Below are positions 22,268 through 34,982 of a DNA stretch of 64,000 nt, one piece after another. The stretch is from Tetracladium setigerum. Taxonomy: Eukaryota; Ascomycota; Leotiomycetes; Helotiales. Below the pieces are notes generated by a model. It worked only from the letters and a program-made list of their open reading frames with translations. It had not been told where the DNA came from and did not search any database. The translations under genes were made by a program, and so were the position numbers. Numbering within the stretch: position 1 is the stretch's first letter; each line of letters opens with the position of its first letter. The stretch is from assembly GCA_031472005.1 (NCBI GenBank), contig PZJY01000004.1, positions 248,001 to 312,000 of the forward strand, in the 5' to 3' direction.

Positions 22268-23339
22268 TAGCAATTTAACTATTAATTAATGAGTAAGCTT
22301 GTCTGGCGAAGATCTAAGAGGATTTCTCATGGTGAACCCAATATCGAGGAGACGGAAAGCGATTGATTCTTGGAACGCATATTAAAACTGGCAACCGCAA
22401 GGTACGGCCTACAAAAGCCCCAAGGCATGTCCCAGGTTCCATCTTGTATTTATATTATAAGAAAAGCTACTTTCGCAAGAAATAAATAGCCCATGTTCTC
22501 ATAGGCCAATAAGCCGGCAGACCCTTACATGAAATAATAAACATCCGAGGGTTGGCCGGCTCCGGAGCTAATCAAACCTTAGGTAAAGTAAGTTCCTGGG
22601 AAGCTCAAGAGATGAGATTCGGCTTCCGGCGTGGAAATTGCTCCATAGTTTTAAGAAATCTGGACGACATTCTTTGTGAACTTATGTAAGTTACAGATTT
22701 AAGATAATACGACCAGCCTATGAATGCCAGACTGCGATGCTACTGACCTTGATCGAGTTGGCGAATGCTCAAATATTCGCAGTATAGCCGGCCCAATTGA
22801 AAAATTGCCGTGACAAGATTTCCACTCGGTGCTGTTGGCAGTATGATCTGGTAGCCATCGTTAAGGCCGAATGAAACACGGTTTATAATGGAGAGAGGAG
22901 CAGTCGGCGTTCCTTGCAACTGTCCGCCGTGTCAAGCAGGAATTGTAGGACAAAATAGCAGATTCGACCGAAAACCGATTCCTTCATGACAATGTTTTGG
23001 GACATTACAGTAACCACACAGACTAATATCCAGAACGTTGGGTTCAAGATCTACAGATTTACAATCTACGAGCCCACATATGAAGAGGACCATCTCATCA
23101 TATAGCATACTCCTGATAACCCATGTAAATGGTCATCTTCCCCAGATTCCTATCCCCGGTCATCAGCCCATTAATTTTAAACCGAACCTGATTCAGTCTC
23201 TTTTTTCTACATTGGCATCGCGCTAAATCGTGCGATTACGAAGAAGCTGACCATCTATCCTACAAGGACATAAGAGCTCAATGGTCTCTGATTCCAGGCG
23301 TAGGCTTTCTCCCCGTCCCCGTCAACAAAGTTCCTCAGC
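22268..23339. other. Intergenic
   Basis: No gene recognised. The last 300 bases lead into the MFS gene, with pyrimidine-rich tracts just before the ATG at 23340. Confidence 0.5.
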
Positions 23340-25408
23340 ATGTATTCTCAACAGGATCTCAAAGCTATGGAAGCCAATTTCAATGACGAAAAGATCGACA
23401 GCAATGTACTTCAGGGTATTGAGAGTAGATCAATGACAACATCTACGACCTCTGGTCTAGAAAAAAGTACCCTAGACACACAATCTCATGTATTTAAAGG
23501 GGACTGGCATTTTCTGGCAGCTTTCGGATGTCTATCCTTGATCAATCTTATGTGTGCTATTGATGCCACTATCCTTAGCGTGGCCCTACCGGTATGTCGT
23601 ACACTAGGAACTCTATTACTGAATTACCTGTTGAGTTGTATAAATCTAGACAATGGCTGTGAAGCTCAACGGATCAGCCATCGAAGCGTTCTGGTTAGAT
23701 TGTCGCCAATGAATTCCAACTCGTGTTAATCTTCTGGTTTAGGACCGGCACATCGTTCCTTCTCACGTCAACCGTCTTCCAGCCATCGTGGGCATCATTC
23801 TCTCATATCTTTGGAAGAAAGCCTGTGATTTTGCTTGCACTAAGTCTTTTCACACTGGGAGCTATCATCGCTGCTTTGGCCAATAATTTCACTCTCCTCC
23901 TTGTCGGCCGTTCCATTCAAGGCATTGGTGGTGGAGGACTTATGGCTCTAACTTACGTTATTGTCACAGATATGGTCACTTTAAGAGATAGAGGAAAGTG
24001 GTTCTCAATCATAAGTCTGCAGTGGGCAATTGGATCCGTCACTGGTCCTGTCATCGGCGGTGCCTTTACTGAGAAGTCTACGTGGCGCTGGATATTTTGG
24101 CTTGTATGTGAATATGACAGTCACTTTCACAAAACGATGCCAGCAGTATAAGCTAACATAAGCCAGAACATTCCTTTTTGCCTTGTTGCATTTATCACCA
24201 TTCCTATTTCCCTCAAACTGAATCAAAAGGATGGCTTGATTATTGAGAAGTTGAAGGCTATTGATTGGATAGGAACCATTTTGTTTGTATCCTCGATCAC
24301 TGGGTTCTTAATTCCTTTAACATGGGGTAATGGTAACCCTTCCATAGTAGAGGCACAATTGCTAACCCTTGAGTAGGTGGTGTAATGTACGATTGGAAAA
24401 GCTGGCGAACTTTATGTCCTCTAATAATCAGCGCCATCGGCATAGTTTTATTTGTAAGCATTTGTTTCTAAAATAAGTGGATTGGTACTGACCTCCACCA
24501 GTTATTCTACTCCAAGTATTTCGCTTCAGAACCTCTCATTAGAGGCAGCATATTTCACGAATCGACGGCGAAAGCCGGATATTTTGGTACCTTCATTCAC
24601 GGAGCTATTGTCTGGTCTCTTCTATATTACATGCCCCTCTACTATGAAGTTGCCAAAAACTTTAATTCTATTGAATCGGGAATTGCAATTTTTCCATTTA
24701 CATTCACGACTGCTCCTGCTGCAATTGTCGTTGGCTTTATTATAACTAAGACTGGGAAATATCGACCGTCTATTGTATGTTTCGTCATCATTACTCTATT
24801 CCAACATTATTGACCTTGATGGATGACTAACCTTCGGAACTGCTTAATAGTGGGTTGGTTGGATGTTAACCACTGTCGGCTTAGGTCTTCTTATAATCCT
24901 TAAGGAAGGTACGACTACACCTCAATGGATATTTCTTTCTCTTGCCGCGGGCCTAGGAACCGGAATTCTCTATTCGGCTCAGTCATTTGCCGTTCAAGCC
25001 TCCGCATCGAATTCGGATCTTCCGTATGCTGCAGCAATGTACAGCTTCTTTCGTTCACTCGGTCAGACTTTTGGCGTCGCATGCGGAGGTACCATTTTTC
25101 AAAACGCCTTCAAACACAAATTGTCTCTCAATCCCATATTAAGCCCTTATTCAACACAATGGGCTAGAGATGCAAGTGCTATTGTACAGATTGTGAAATC
25201 TTTACCAGATAGCAACGAAATTAAGGGAGAGATCGTGGCAGCTTACGTTGACTCATTCAGGGTGATTTGGGTGGTTGTGTGTGGGCTTGCTTCGGTGGCT
25301 TTTTTGTTGAGTTTGATATTTGTCAAGGACCTCTCTCTTGACAGGGAGCTTGAAACTGAGCAGGGATTCAGGTATGAAGCAAGAGCCTCTCCTCGCTCAG
25401 GTACATAG
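23340..25408 (+). CDS. MFS drug:H+ antiporter (DHA2/14-TM type)
   Basis: Seven exons join with canonical sites and continuous phase: 23340-23591, 23650-23693, 23743-24103, 24167-24326, 24377-24453, 24502-24774, 24851-25408. Introns are 48-76 nt. The product has 574 residues. It carries a polar N terminus of about 50 residues, TM1 with LINLMCAIDATILSVALP, motif A around TM2-3 (ASFSHIFGRKP), QGIGGGGLMALTYVIVTDM, and the antiporter motif C GSVTGPVIGGAF. The C-terminal set includes GTGILYSAQSFAVQASA and FFRSLGQTFGVACGG. This is the pattern of fungal plasma-membrane efflux pumps for drugs or secondary metabolites. No biosynthetic enzymes or regulator lie beside it, so the substrate is unknown. It is one of the best preserved multi-exon genes of the window. 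Confidence 0.9.
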
Positions 25409-25930
25409 AACTCGATTCTTACCAGCCTTGTCTATAGAATCGTAAAACAGAGCGGACAACACAAAGAGCTATGATGCTGTTCGTGTAGACCCTATCTCGA
25501 GATTTTATACAAATATATTAAGATGGCATTGAAGCAATTATCCCTCTGAACAATCGGAAACCACTGCACTAGCTACAATCCCCTGGGTAAGATCGCTTGA
25601 TTTCAGGGGGTCGATCGCTATTTGTCTGGTGCTAAGATTATTTAAGAGGTCAAGGCGTGTGACCCTATGTTTTTGGTATTATTGTATTTTGAGGCCTTCA
25701 AACAGCTTGCAAGAGTATGGAAAGTAGCGGAATAAAAATGTGGAGTAAGATAACACGTATAAAATCCGACTAAATTTCTTTGGCGGTTTTCATTACTTAC
25801 ACTCTAATCTTCAGGGTGCTCGCACCAGAATCTACCGGAAATAACTCTATAGCACCGGGTAACTTGCTGTACACACCTTGACCTTGCGGTACACCGTAAC
25901 TTCTTCGCTTGTTGACTGCTGAACTCAAAA
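25409..25930. other. Intergenic
   Basis: 3' flank of the MFS gene. No coding or repeat signal before the tandem repeat that begins near 25931. Confidence 0.5.
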
Positions 25931-26170
25931 ATGTCGGCCATGATGACCTTACCCTGTTACAGGATATCAAAAAGTGGATCTCAGAAAATTTCAAAATGAA
26001 GCACCTTGAGGATTTCGAGGCAGTACGAGGTATGATGACCTTGCCCTGCTAGCGGATGAGAAAGTGTGCCCGGAATGTTGGAATGAACTTGACAGCCTCG
26101 TCATGCTGTTGAACGAGGTACACAATGCTGACCTTGCCCTGCCGGCCGATACGAAAGTGGGGCTTGGAAG
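25931..26170 (+). repeat. Imperfect 93-bp tandem repeat, remnant of a repeat protein
   Basis: The core TGATGACCTT(A/G)CCCTG recurs at 25941 and 26033, and as TGCTGACCTTGCCCTG at 26127, so the period is 92-94 bases. Each copy continues GGATA or GATGA...AAAGTG. In one frame the units read HDDLTLLQDIKKW, YDDLALLADEKVC and NADLALPADTKVG, i.e. a 31-residue protein repeat. There is a one-base shift between unit 1 and unit 2, and the frame is closed soon after. No repeat family was recognised. Confidence 0.45.
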
Positions 26171-27322
26171 GTCATAGTTGGCAACAGGCGCAGGTCGGCA
26201 GGCAGGAAACCTGTCCTTGTAACTTAATGTGTTTTATCATTCGTGGTCATAAGAGTATGCGGCAATAACAAGGACCACCCTATCACAATCACCTGGTGAG
26301 TGAACACGTAGTTTCAAGGCCTTTTCTTCACTGTTCTAATCCGAAACCCCTTAATCGCTTAGCGCCCCGCAGGTGCGGATGTTTTCCGCAGGTAGGAGAA
26401 ATTGGTCACGAACAACACAAGGTGAAAAACATATAGAATTTTAGTCGAGAATACTGTAGCTAAGAATTCGACTTGGAGAGTCTTGCTATTGCTGAAATTT
26501 GCATTTAATCACGAAGGCGCACGGCTAAAATGTTAAAAGCTTTCAACAACAACAACCACAAACTGGCCTGAAAGTGTAATGGGAAATGTAAAGATTAATC
26601 ACTGTCGCATTAATTCAAACTTCTACGCAGAAGGGTCCAGCCGGAATGGAAAGGAGAAAATGTGGTGGAAGAATTAGAACTCTAAGGCAACATGTCAAGG
26701 TCTCTATGAAGGGGGCTTGACAAAGCTGACATCACAAACGGCTCTCCTCTTGCCTGTTCAATCAGCAAATGGTGCGACTGGCAGACAATTAATATTGCCA
26801 GACTTGAAGACACTCACAATTCCAAGATTCTGGCTACCAGGAGTCCGCTTGGAAGCAGATACTATGTGTAGGTTTTCATACAAACTGGTATCTGGCGTGG
26901 CAACTCCAAGACCGTCCCAAGGAAGACACTGCTATCGCCCATCTTGCTTCCATGTTTGAGTACTGGTATATCTGGTCCAGTCAAATCTTTAGTTAAGGTT
27001 AAGTCTAATCAACTGAATGAAAGTAGAATATCCACGTCCGTCTGCAGTCCCACCCTCCCCTTCAGCATGCTGGATGCACAGTAAACATAACTTCATCTCA
27101 TAATAATTATGCTGACACGGGTGTTTTAAGGTGCTTTGTTGAAGATGTCAGGAATCGTCATCGGGATGAGCGCTGACTTATGGCCTATAGGAGCATTGTT
27201 TTCGACTTGTGCCAGTTCACATTTAAGCATCTACTTTTATTTGTCGTTTGCCAGGAAAATATGGTTGCTCTCCAAGTGTCCGATAACGCATCATCTCGTG
27301 AAGTCAAATCAAATTCCGTGCA
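26171..27322. other. Intergenic
   Basis: Short frames only (for example 26717-26959), without motifs. The last part is presumably the promoter of the RG-rich gene. Confidence 0.4.
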
Positions 27323-28059
27323 ATGTCAGACTCGAAAGATGATGAAGAGTCATACTGGAACGATTCCGTATCTGAGCCATTGAATATTCACGAAGGAGTT
27401 GTCTCTCCGGAAAAACCCGCCATAGATCCTGAAGAACAGAAAGAAGAGTCAGAGACAACGGATGGCCTCAACGACTTTGAGAATTCACCTGGAATAGTGC
27501 TGTCTCTGCATGAACCGATGGACGTGGATAGTGAATTATCAGAGACTGTTGCAGAGTCCTGGGCTGATTCAATGGACGACGTCGGAATAGATCCCTTGGG
27601 TGCTGAAATCCATAATTACGACCAAAGTAGTGCAGCGGCAGAGCGGCAAGATAGCACCTGTGAGGACTATATACCAAGGCAATATACCCAAAGGTCGATA
27701 GATGATTGGAGGCCAAGAGGGAGCCAACCTTACTATAATCGATGGAATCAGTCAAGAGCGAGTAATTGGCGAGGAAATAGTCGAGGATTTGCAGGTCAGG
27801 AACCCAGAGATCGATTTTTTAGAGGTAGAGGATTCAGAAATGGAGGTCTCAGAAACCGGGAGCCTAGATATCGAGAATCTCGGGTGGAAGAAGAAGACCC
27901 TATCAATATCCACAACGTTTTATACCACGCGGTCCATCAAATTGGAGCTCGCAGGCAAGGCATAATGATTATGAGTTGAATTCCACTCAGGAAAGAGGGC
28001 GAAGAAACATGGACCGGGTTGGAGATTATCAACATCGGCGGTCGGATTTAGAGCAATGA
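27323..28059 (+). CDS. RG-rich hypothetical protein, frameshift near the 3' end
   Basis: ATG 27323 opens a frame of 218 codons ending at 27979. The N-terminal half is acidic (SKDDEESYWNDS, then a DVDSELSETVAESWADSMDD region). The C-terminal part is rich in Arg, Gly, Asn and Phe (NWRGNSRGFAGQ, RFFRGRGFRNGGLRNRE), like RGG-type RNA-binding tails. At about 27955-27960 the frame turns to GIMIMS and stops, while the next frame continues in the same style: HNDYELNSTQERGRRNMDRV to a TGA at 28057-28059. One extra G in the GG before CATAATG would join them. I therefore give the end as 28059. No RNA-recognition or other domain is seen. Confidence 0.5.
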
Positions 28060-29719
28060 TATCAGAACCAATATCCTGTAGTCCCTCGTAGAAGTTGAGA
28101 CAGAAATCAAATGCCACTGGAAGAACAAAAGTCAATGATCAGGAGCAAAGACTGATGAAGTTGATTTCAGTAACCGATCCCCTAATTTGATTTCGACTCA
28201 TCAAAGTGGTCCAAAATGCCAAAATGGCAGAGTAATCGGTTGAGATCAAACGCCGAGTAGAAATGAACAAGCAGACCAAACAATGGAGCATTGCCGAATA
28301 CCTGCATTAAACCTGCCAAAGACGGTCAAAAGATTTCCTTCGCGGACAGAGTGTCGACAGCAACAGAATTGGCCTACTATTGATGCCAAAACTTCGTTTC
28401 TTCCTTGCAGATAGGCAATGATCGAACTTTTGCAATTGCCCGATTCAAATGAATACATAATGGTACTGTAAAGTAACGGAGCACCGAAGGCAATTCTTCA
28501 GCATTCTTGGAGAAGACCAATAGAAGAGATAGGTTACGAAGACAGACCAATCAATCTAAGTTAAGTTAGTTTTCCTTTCTGTAATAATGAGCTTATATCA
28601 GCTACGTTCAGGGTTGTGTATCGTCGAACGCTACTTGGCGATTGATATTGTAGGCAATTTGTAGCCAGATTCCTGATGTTGCAAGGTATTTTACAGGTTT
28701 TGGCATTAACTGCAGTTGGGTGATGGAATGTATCTTCTTATAGTCGATAGAGCTGAAAATTTTCATTTTCAGTGTCATCTCACAACATATTCTCTATTCA
28801 GATCCACATCGATTGAGTGAGTACTATATCTCATTCGGCAGTCCGATAATGAAAATAGCCCGACATTCATGATTTTTCGGCTGGACTATGAACTTCAGCC
28901 TTGCCAGGGCGTTTTGTTGTTTGCCCTCTCTCCTCTTCTTGTTTCCTCTCGCTGATTTTTGATGGTCATTTTATTCCTTGATAAATGGTCTTCGACAGAG
29001 GTCGACCTCGTTATGCTGCTATATGCTGGCAGATCTTGTGAACGTTGGCGCAGAGTCTTGTAAGTTAAGAGTATGCATAGAATTCTGTTCTATTTTACTA
29101 CCTCATCCTGGAAGTTTAGGTATGGGTGACCGTTGGTTGCTGTGAAGGGAGCACATAGTTTTGCTAATTATATATGCCCCATAAATCAGATCTTCGTACA
29201 ACGTCATCAACGTTGTGTGTCAGCCAGTATCGGACAATGCACTAGAAACAAGACGTAATATCTATTCTTAGTACTGCACAGTGCTTAATGCTATAGGGCA
29301 GCGTCGGTTGCGTTTGATGGGTGAGCTCGTGCATACGATGCAAATCTCCTTCAGCGTATCATGTGCAAACAGCTATCAAAGCCTTCAAGTGTTACGGGCA
29401 AATTAATGCCTCTTATACTGCTCACAACGTCTAATGCTTAGGAAGAGTAGCACTGCAAGTAGCAATCTAATGTAGGTCACCACACACTGTTTACGTAAAA
29501 ATGCCTTCCTTCTTTACTGCACTCCATCCGTGGACCTTTGATAATACAACAGTCGTATGTCATCGCGTGTCTGCCAGGTTTGATGACTGTGGTTCTGTGT
29601 CATATTGTATCTGTACTGTCTTTCGTGCTACTGCTGTAATAATGTCATCAATCAGAGAGTAATGTTTAAGTTGGATCCTATACATACCTTTGGGTAATCA
29701 TCTTTGTGATTGCCAGCGA
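28060..29719. other. Long gene-less stretch
   Basis: No frame above 70 codons has a motif. The first 450 bases still show protein-like scraps on the plus strand after the RG-rich frame (for example ISFADRVSTATELAYY near 28335), suggesting it once extended further. The rest is AT-rich spacer. Confidence 0.4.
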
Positions 29720-30493
29720 ATGCATTCGCCTAGGACGACCATGATGTTATTCTTCCGAGAATATTCTTTCAACCTCGATCTTCGAGCCATTGGTGCCGTA
29801 TCCTTCTTAATGGCGGTCTCTGTATCTAGCACAGCTCTGGAGGGTTTGAACCTGAGTAGATCGCCTACATTACCAGGAATTGGAGGTTAGCATCCATTTT
29901 AATGGTCTACCGTTGTCCCTCCCAACTTGTACTGACTTATATCAGGACCGAGTGCACTGCCAAATCCAAAATCACTTTTAACAGCTCGGTACGTTGCGAT
30001 TGGCCATGGAGTTCAAAACTATTCATGTGTAGCTGTCAATGCAATTCCTGTCCAAGTTGGAGCTTTGGCGACTCTTTTTGATGCTACAGCTCTTGCATTC
30101 ATTAACGAAGATGAATTGAATATCATCCCTCCGATAGCGGTCTATTTACCTTTTCCAGCAATCTATTCCTCGACCTGGACGAGCAAAATCTTTCCTGTAC
30201 TTGGGTACCATTATTTCACCGCTGATGGCACCCCATTTTTTGACTTAAACAGCGTCAGTCGATCTTTTTATGGCAAGAAAACAGGTGACCTGAAGGCGCC
30301 AGCCAACGCCAACAGAGGTCCTGCTGGTACTGGTGCCGTAGACTGGCTGCAACTGCAAGACAAGGGTGGAAGCATAGGGATAGCTGAGGTTTACAGGGTC
30401 GTCACCGCGGGTGGTGCAGCACCTGCAACTTGTACAACTGCGGGGGTTGTGACCGTTCCATATGCGGCAGAGTACTGGTTTTTCGATGATTGA
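29720..30493 (+). CDS. Secreted DUF3455-type protein
   Basis: Two exons, 29720-29885 and 29946-30493. The 60-nt intron starts GTTAGC and ends ATCAG, and splicing gives 237 residues (230 if the ATG at 29741 is used). A hydrophobic leader (GAVSFLMAVSVSSTALEG) suggests secretion. The domain shows YVAIGHGVQNYSC, VGALATLFDAT, LGYHYFTADGTPFFDL, AVDWLQLQDKGG, the best-conserved block EVYRVVTAGGAAPATC, and VPYAAEYWFFDD. Members are small extracellular or cell-wall proteins of ascomycetes with no proven activity, sometimes mislabelled malate dehydrogenase. The two Cys in the domain may form a disulphide. Confidence 0.85.
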
Positions 30494-31645
30494 GTAACTG
30501 TTGGTAACCACTTTCACGTACACGTAGTAGTAGCTGTAGAAACTGTAAGTCTCAGGGTGGTGGTTTGTTCATGTCTGGTATTATCAAGAAGGGGGAGTTA
30601 AGCTCCCCATATATGGTGATTACGGATACATGACTAAGGCTCTACGCGAGGCTTTGGATCAGTATTCCCAACAGTAACACTGGAAGGACGAAAATAGTCG
30701 AAAGTATTAATCTTACTCTTCTTTTAAAGAGGTTGTCATGCACAACATTTACATTCATTGGAAAGTTATCCTAAAGATTAGAGAAAAGGGAAAAAGAAAA
30801 TAAGATGTAATCGATGTTTCCTCAAAAGTGACCATGGCGCCATTGTTAAGGTTGAATTAGTGAGCGTACGTCGAATAGCTAAATGTAAACGGATATGGTG
30901 GAAATAAGATTTGTGCCGAACGCCGTCGCGTCGCCCACCGTCTAACCTTACATAGTTTACCTCCTCCCCAGCTCCTCCACTACCTCCACTGTCATCACCA
31001 CCCCCATACCTCCCACCCCACTTTCTGACCGCACCTTCTCCCACCTCCTGCCAACTTCAAATCTCTCTCCTCAACAACATCACTGCCACCAGCTGCCACC
31101 AGCTGCCACCAAATTCAATACCGACTCCACCAACTCCACCACCTCCACTAGCCATAATACAAACTTTAATAACCCTTGAGCAGAAAATAAAATCTGCCAC
31201 CTCCTTGAAGCCACCTCTATCAACAACAATGACCAGACCATCACCACCATCCAGTTCCACCATCTCCGCCTATAATAGCACAACATCTCAACCATATCTA
31301 GACAGCAACATTACTTCCGCCAACAATATCATTGCCTCAACGTATTCCGAATTGCAACGCCACCTGAAACTCCATCAGAAGCGACACCAGCTCGGTACCA
31401 GCACCACAAATATACACCTTTAAGAGCAATTGGTAGAAAATCATGCCGCCAAGTAATAGCAATTCCACCACGAACAGCAACTACGACTCCAGCGCAGCAC
31501 CGCAGAAGACGAGTCCACGCAGGAAGAAGAGGGGTTGAAAGGTTTCTTCTTGAACAAAATGGTTCAAAGGGAAGACGATGCCCAGAATCTATACTGGTCA
31601 ACAGAGGAGTGGAGATATGATAAGTAGCGTGCGAGACAATCTTCA
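30494..31645. other. Non-coding, low-complexity rich
   Basis: Only low-complexity frames are present. A short plus-strand scrap near 31505-31625 (EEEGLKGFFLNKMVQRED, then NLYWSTEEWRYDK) looks like protein but is isolated. Confidence 0.4.
30955..31140. repeat. C/A/T-rich simple-sequence tract
   Basis: Runs of CCTCC, CCACC and CCACCAGCTG units with almost no G on the plus strand. The GGA/GGT-rich minus-strand frames across it (30778-31295) are products of this composition and not genes. Confidence 0.6.
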
Positions 31646-31819
31646 CTATTGAAGAGTAGGTCTCCAGGCATGACGCAATGCCTGCTGATCGGAGAGATCT
31701 CTTGGGCTCAGCAGAGTGACGTTGGGTGGATAGGTAATGCGCATTGGGTCAATATCCGCCATATTGCTAGTTGGTAGCTGTGAATTGGTATCTGCTGCGA
31801 TGCTGTTTCTTGAGCTCAT
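31646..31819 (-). CDS. Small ORF, 57 codons, unknown
   Basis: ATG 31819 to TAG 31646-31648. It begins MSSRNSIAADTNSQLP and has MRITYPPNVTLLSPRDLSD. The composition is protein-like rather than low-complexity, unlike its surroundings. It could be the first exon of a decayed gene or a small peptide. No family was recognised. Confidence 0.2.
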   Translation of the reverse strand: MSSRNSIAADTNSQLPTSNMADIDPMRITYPPNVTLLSPRDLSDQQALRHAWRPTLQ

Positions 31820-32995
31820 TCTCGTTTCCCAATGAACCCCACAACCACAAAGTTAGCAGGAGTATCATAGCTTGGAGACCACATCACAGAAATTTAGGTT
31901 TTGTGGCAAAGAACAAGGCGACTATGGTGGTGATGGTGGGAATAATCGCGAATAGCCAAGAGAGGAGAAATGCTGTAGGTCGTGGTGCTAGTTACGAAGC
32001 CAAGGAGGATGGAGGAGTTACGGTGATAATGCAATCGCGTAGCTTGTTGCAGACGGTTACCGAACACCGGTAAAGTATCCGGGAACCTGGGCGCGTAGAG
32101 CAAGGGATACACTATAAGACTGCTTTGTCTAGGTAGCTAGCTGTAACAGCTGAATTAACTTCCACTCCGCCGTTTTGCAACGAAGCAAAATGTATTGCAG
32201 AACTTAGCAGGGATTCCTGTTGAATCTAAAATACCTGGCACTTGCCGCTCCCAGAGTATGCTTTCCAGGAGCACATTACATTGATACAGACCCCTGGTTG
32301 CACCTTCCGTTTTTCACTAGTAGCGTTGGGAGGAGGAATATTAGGAGGAGCATTAGGACCACAGGCCGAGCAGAATCCTAGGTACCGAACCTTTGAAGGG
32401 TTGATCTCCGCTATCAACATCGAGCCAGATTGGAAATAATCCTAATAGTAATTAGCCAAGCAAAACAACGACCTCTCGTAAGAAGCAGGATATCCTGTGT
32501 GCAGAACTGCCATGAACAAGGGATCCAAAATCTATTAATATAGGAATGGGATTTTTTGTTACTGCAAGTTTGAATGGCATGTTCCGAGGAAGTAAGTGGA
32601 TACAGTGGTCGAGTTGAGCCCACTGGTGTGAGCAGGAAGTGCCAAGCATTGAGGTAGGAAAGGTAAAAGCCGGGGACCAGTCGCCAATAGAAATCGCCAC
32701 AGATGGTGTCCGAAGTAGACCATGTTGATTTGACAGCTTAGCTGCTGTAGCTTAGCTAGATAGAATCCAGTCATGGCGAGTGGGTGATTATGTTATCTAC
32801 CATGATTTCAAGGCATTCCTAGAACCCAGAATATTGATCAAGAACAGTAACAGAAGTGGAAATCAGATGCGGTAACACTTCTCTACGGTATCCACTGGAA
32901 ACTCCGCTAGCCATCCTGGGCAGCATCTTTAAAAATTCAAGGCGGCGTATCCGCAAGCAGTGTATTGAATCCCGATTGCTAATGACAAAGACGCG
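31820..32995. other. Gene-poor stretch before the transposon copy
   Basis: A 65-codon plus frame (32242-32439, containing ALGGGILGGALGPQ) begins with TTG and has no start or family I can support. Nothing else was seen. Confidence 0.4.
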
Positions 32996-33256
32996 TAACG
33001 TCCATCCCTGCGTGCCGGAAAACCTTACGTGCCGGAAAAAATAATAGGTACATTGACTTCAAGTATCTTAAAATCTATGTATAACGTAATATATCTTATT
33101 ATTCTTTATTAATTATATTCCGTAGTCACTCCCGGACACCTTAGATCCTTCAGACAGAAAAATCACGTTCGCGTCGTCGCCCTTACGCCTGATTTGCAGG
33201 GGTCTCTCTTTATAGTAGAACAAAATTCCTTTACCACAGCTGCACTACCAAGCCTA

Positions 33257-33372
33257 TAATCGTCAGCTTCGGGTAATTAAGCTTTCGTCGGCCGTTCCGT
33301 CCTAGTCAGGGAAAGCAAAAGTGTAACGAAAGCAAAAGTGTAACACTCAAAAGTGATCAAAAAAACCATTAA
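33257..33372 (+). repeat. Left inverted repeat of the nested element
   Basis: Nearly identical, in reverse, to 34983-35098. Differences are few, for example CTAGTCAGGG against CTAGTTAGGG. Confidence 0.75.
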
Positions 33373-33561
33373 ATAAGTATTAAAATGTTAAAATCACTCG
33401 ATCACTATTAAAATTTATATATAAAAGGGGGTTAAGTGACATATTAATACATTCTAAATCACAAGATCGAAAAATTAAAAGTTAGAATCTATTTCCAGGC
33501 CAGAATTAGAGCTTTTATTATAATTTGAGCTAGAATAGCTCAAATCGCTACTACTACCACC

Positions 33562-33906
33562 TTATTCACCACTAGAATCCCTAGGTGCACGAAATTCACT
33601 CTTAAATAAATGAATTAATTCATTCGGACTCCAGATTTGCGACAGATTCGTCCGTATTTCTACGTTAGAATCGCTTTCACTGTCCTCTTCTTCGAGTCTT
33701 AAGAAATCGGCCGATTCATCAGGGAGTAGGGGATGTGAATCCAGTGGTACGGCCACTAAATCGAAGGCCACTGGATCTTCGATTATCACTGCCTGTATAG
33801 GCGGCCCTCGATCGCTAAGGAATCCATTATCGGTACGGATACGCTTCGACGGTGGCAGAGGAGGGCTGCTAGGGATGTGAGGAGTAGGTACATCAGCTGG
33901 CTGCAC
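33562..33906 (-). pseudogene. C-terminal remnant of the nested element's protein
   Basis: 114 codons, the only long open piece: a Pro-rich start (VPTPHIPSSPPLPPSKRIR) followed by an acidic tail (DFLRLEEEDSESDSN). Upstream on the same strand, to about 34700, the same frame reads as protein interrupted by TAA/TAG at sites that look like Gln or Trp codons, with a basic stretch (KERKVIELAITQQEKAI). This is probably a transposase C terminus. No DDE motif could be placed. Confidence 0.45.
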
Positions 33907-34982
33907 TAGTGTAATAGAAGAAGGGCCAGGTTATTGCTTTTGCACTCGTTTTCGTACTGGAATCGGTACCTTTCGACCTAGAGGATATATCCCTTTATTA
34001 GCCTAGTTATGTACCTTTTCCTCTTTGCGCTTCAGCTACTCCTCTTTTATAGTCTTGAGCAAATCGCGACGATATAAATCCATCCTTTTAATTATATTAA
34101 TACGTGCTCGCTTTGCCCCTCGAATCTTAGCTTAGGCAGCAAGTTCTGTCTTTATTATTGCTTGCTATTCCTTTTTAATAGCCTTTTCTTGCTGAGTTAT
34201 AGCCAATTCTATTACTTTACGTTCCTTTGCGGCAATAAGCGCAACGGCTTGTTCTGCTCGTAGCTCTCCTCCAAGTTATACTCGCTTTCGACTTGTTATA
34301 GTCTTTCTCGTATGCCGATCTTGACGTTAACGAAGAATATCTCTCTCGAGACCATTTGCTTTATTATCTTAGATGACCTAAACTACGCTTTATATTATAG
34401 ATTAGATTATCTCTTAAGTACCATCAGAGAGGAGATATTTATTGAACAGCTTCCTTCTAAGAGTATTAAGAGATCGAATTGAGTCGTTATAACGTGTTAG
34501 AAGTAGTTTTAGTAACTCGAGCCTCTCGGTAGATCGAACAAAACGTCGCATATGCTTTCCCACCACCTTAAAGTTCACTAGATATATACTAGCCTTCCTC
34601 TAAGCGTCCCTAATCACTCCGATTATATATGTCTTATCGCGTATAGCTCGCTGATGGTTGATATCCTCAAGGTAAAGCTTTACAGTATCAAATGGGTGAT
34701 AACGAACATGGAACAAAACAGGTGTGCAATTCTAAGCAGGTGTCGTGTTCAAAAGGTATATTCGGTATGTCCCCTTCTCTTCGTACGAAGGGGATGACTA
34801 TCTTATATCTACCCTACTAGTGACTCGTACGAAACCTGATCCACTTGTCCTGGGATAATCCTATCTATGCCTCTCCTCCTTGCTGTAACATGTACGACTC
34901 GCTTCTAGTTCCAAAGTCCTGAGTCGTGAAACAATGTCTATTAGGTTGTCCCGATTCATGATTGCCAGTTTCCCAACAGGGT

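Noticed and set aside
30778..31295. Gly/Val-rich minus-strand frames
   Set aside because: They arise from the C/A/T-rich simple-sequence tract on the plus strand.
33562..33906. Free-standing host gene for the Pro-rich/acidic 114-codon frame
   Set aside because: It lies wholly inside the nested transposon, and the sequence upstream in the same frame reads as the decayed remainder of the same protein.
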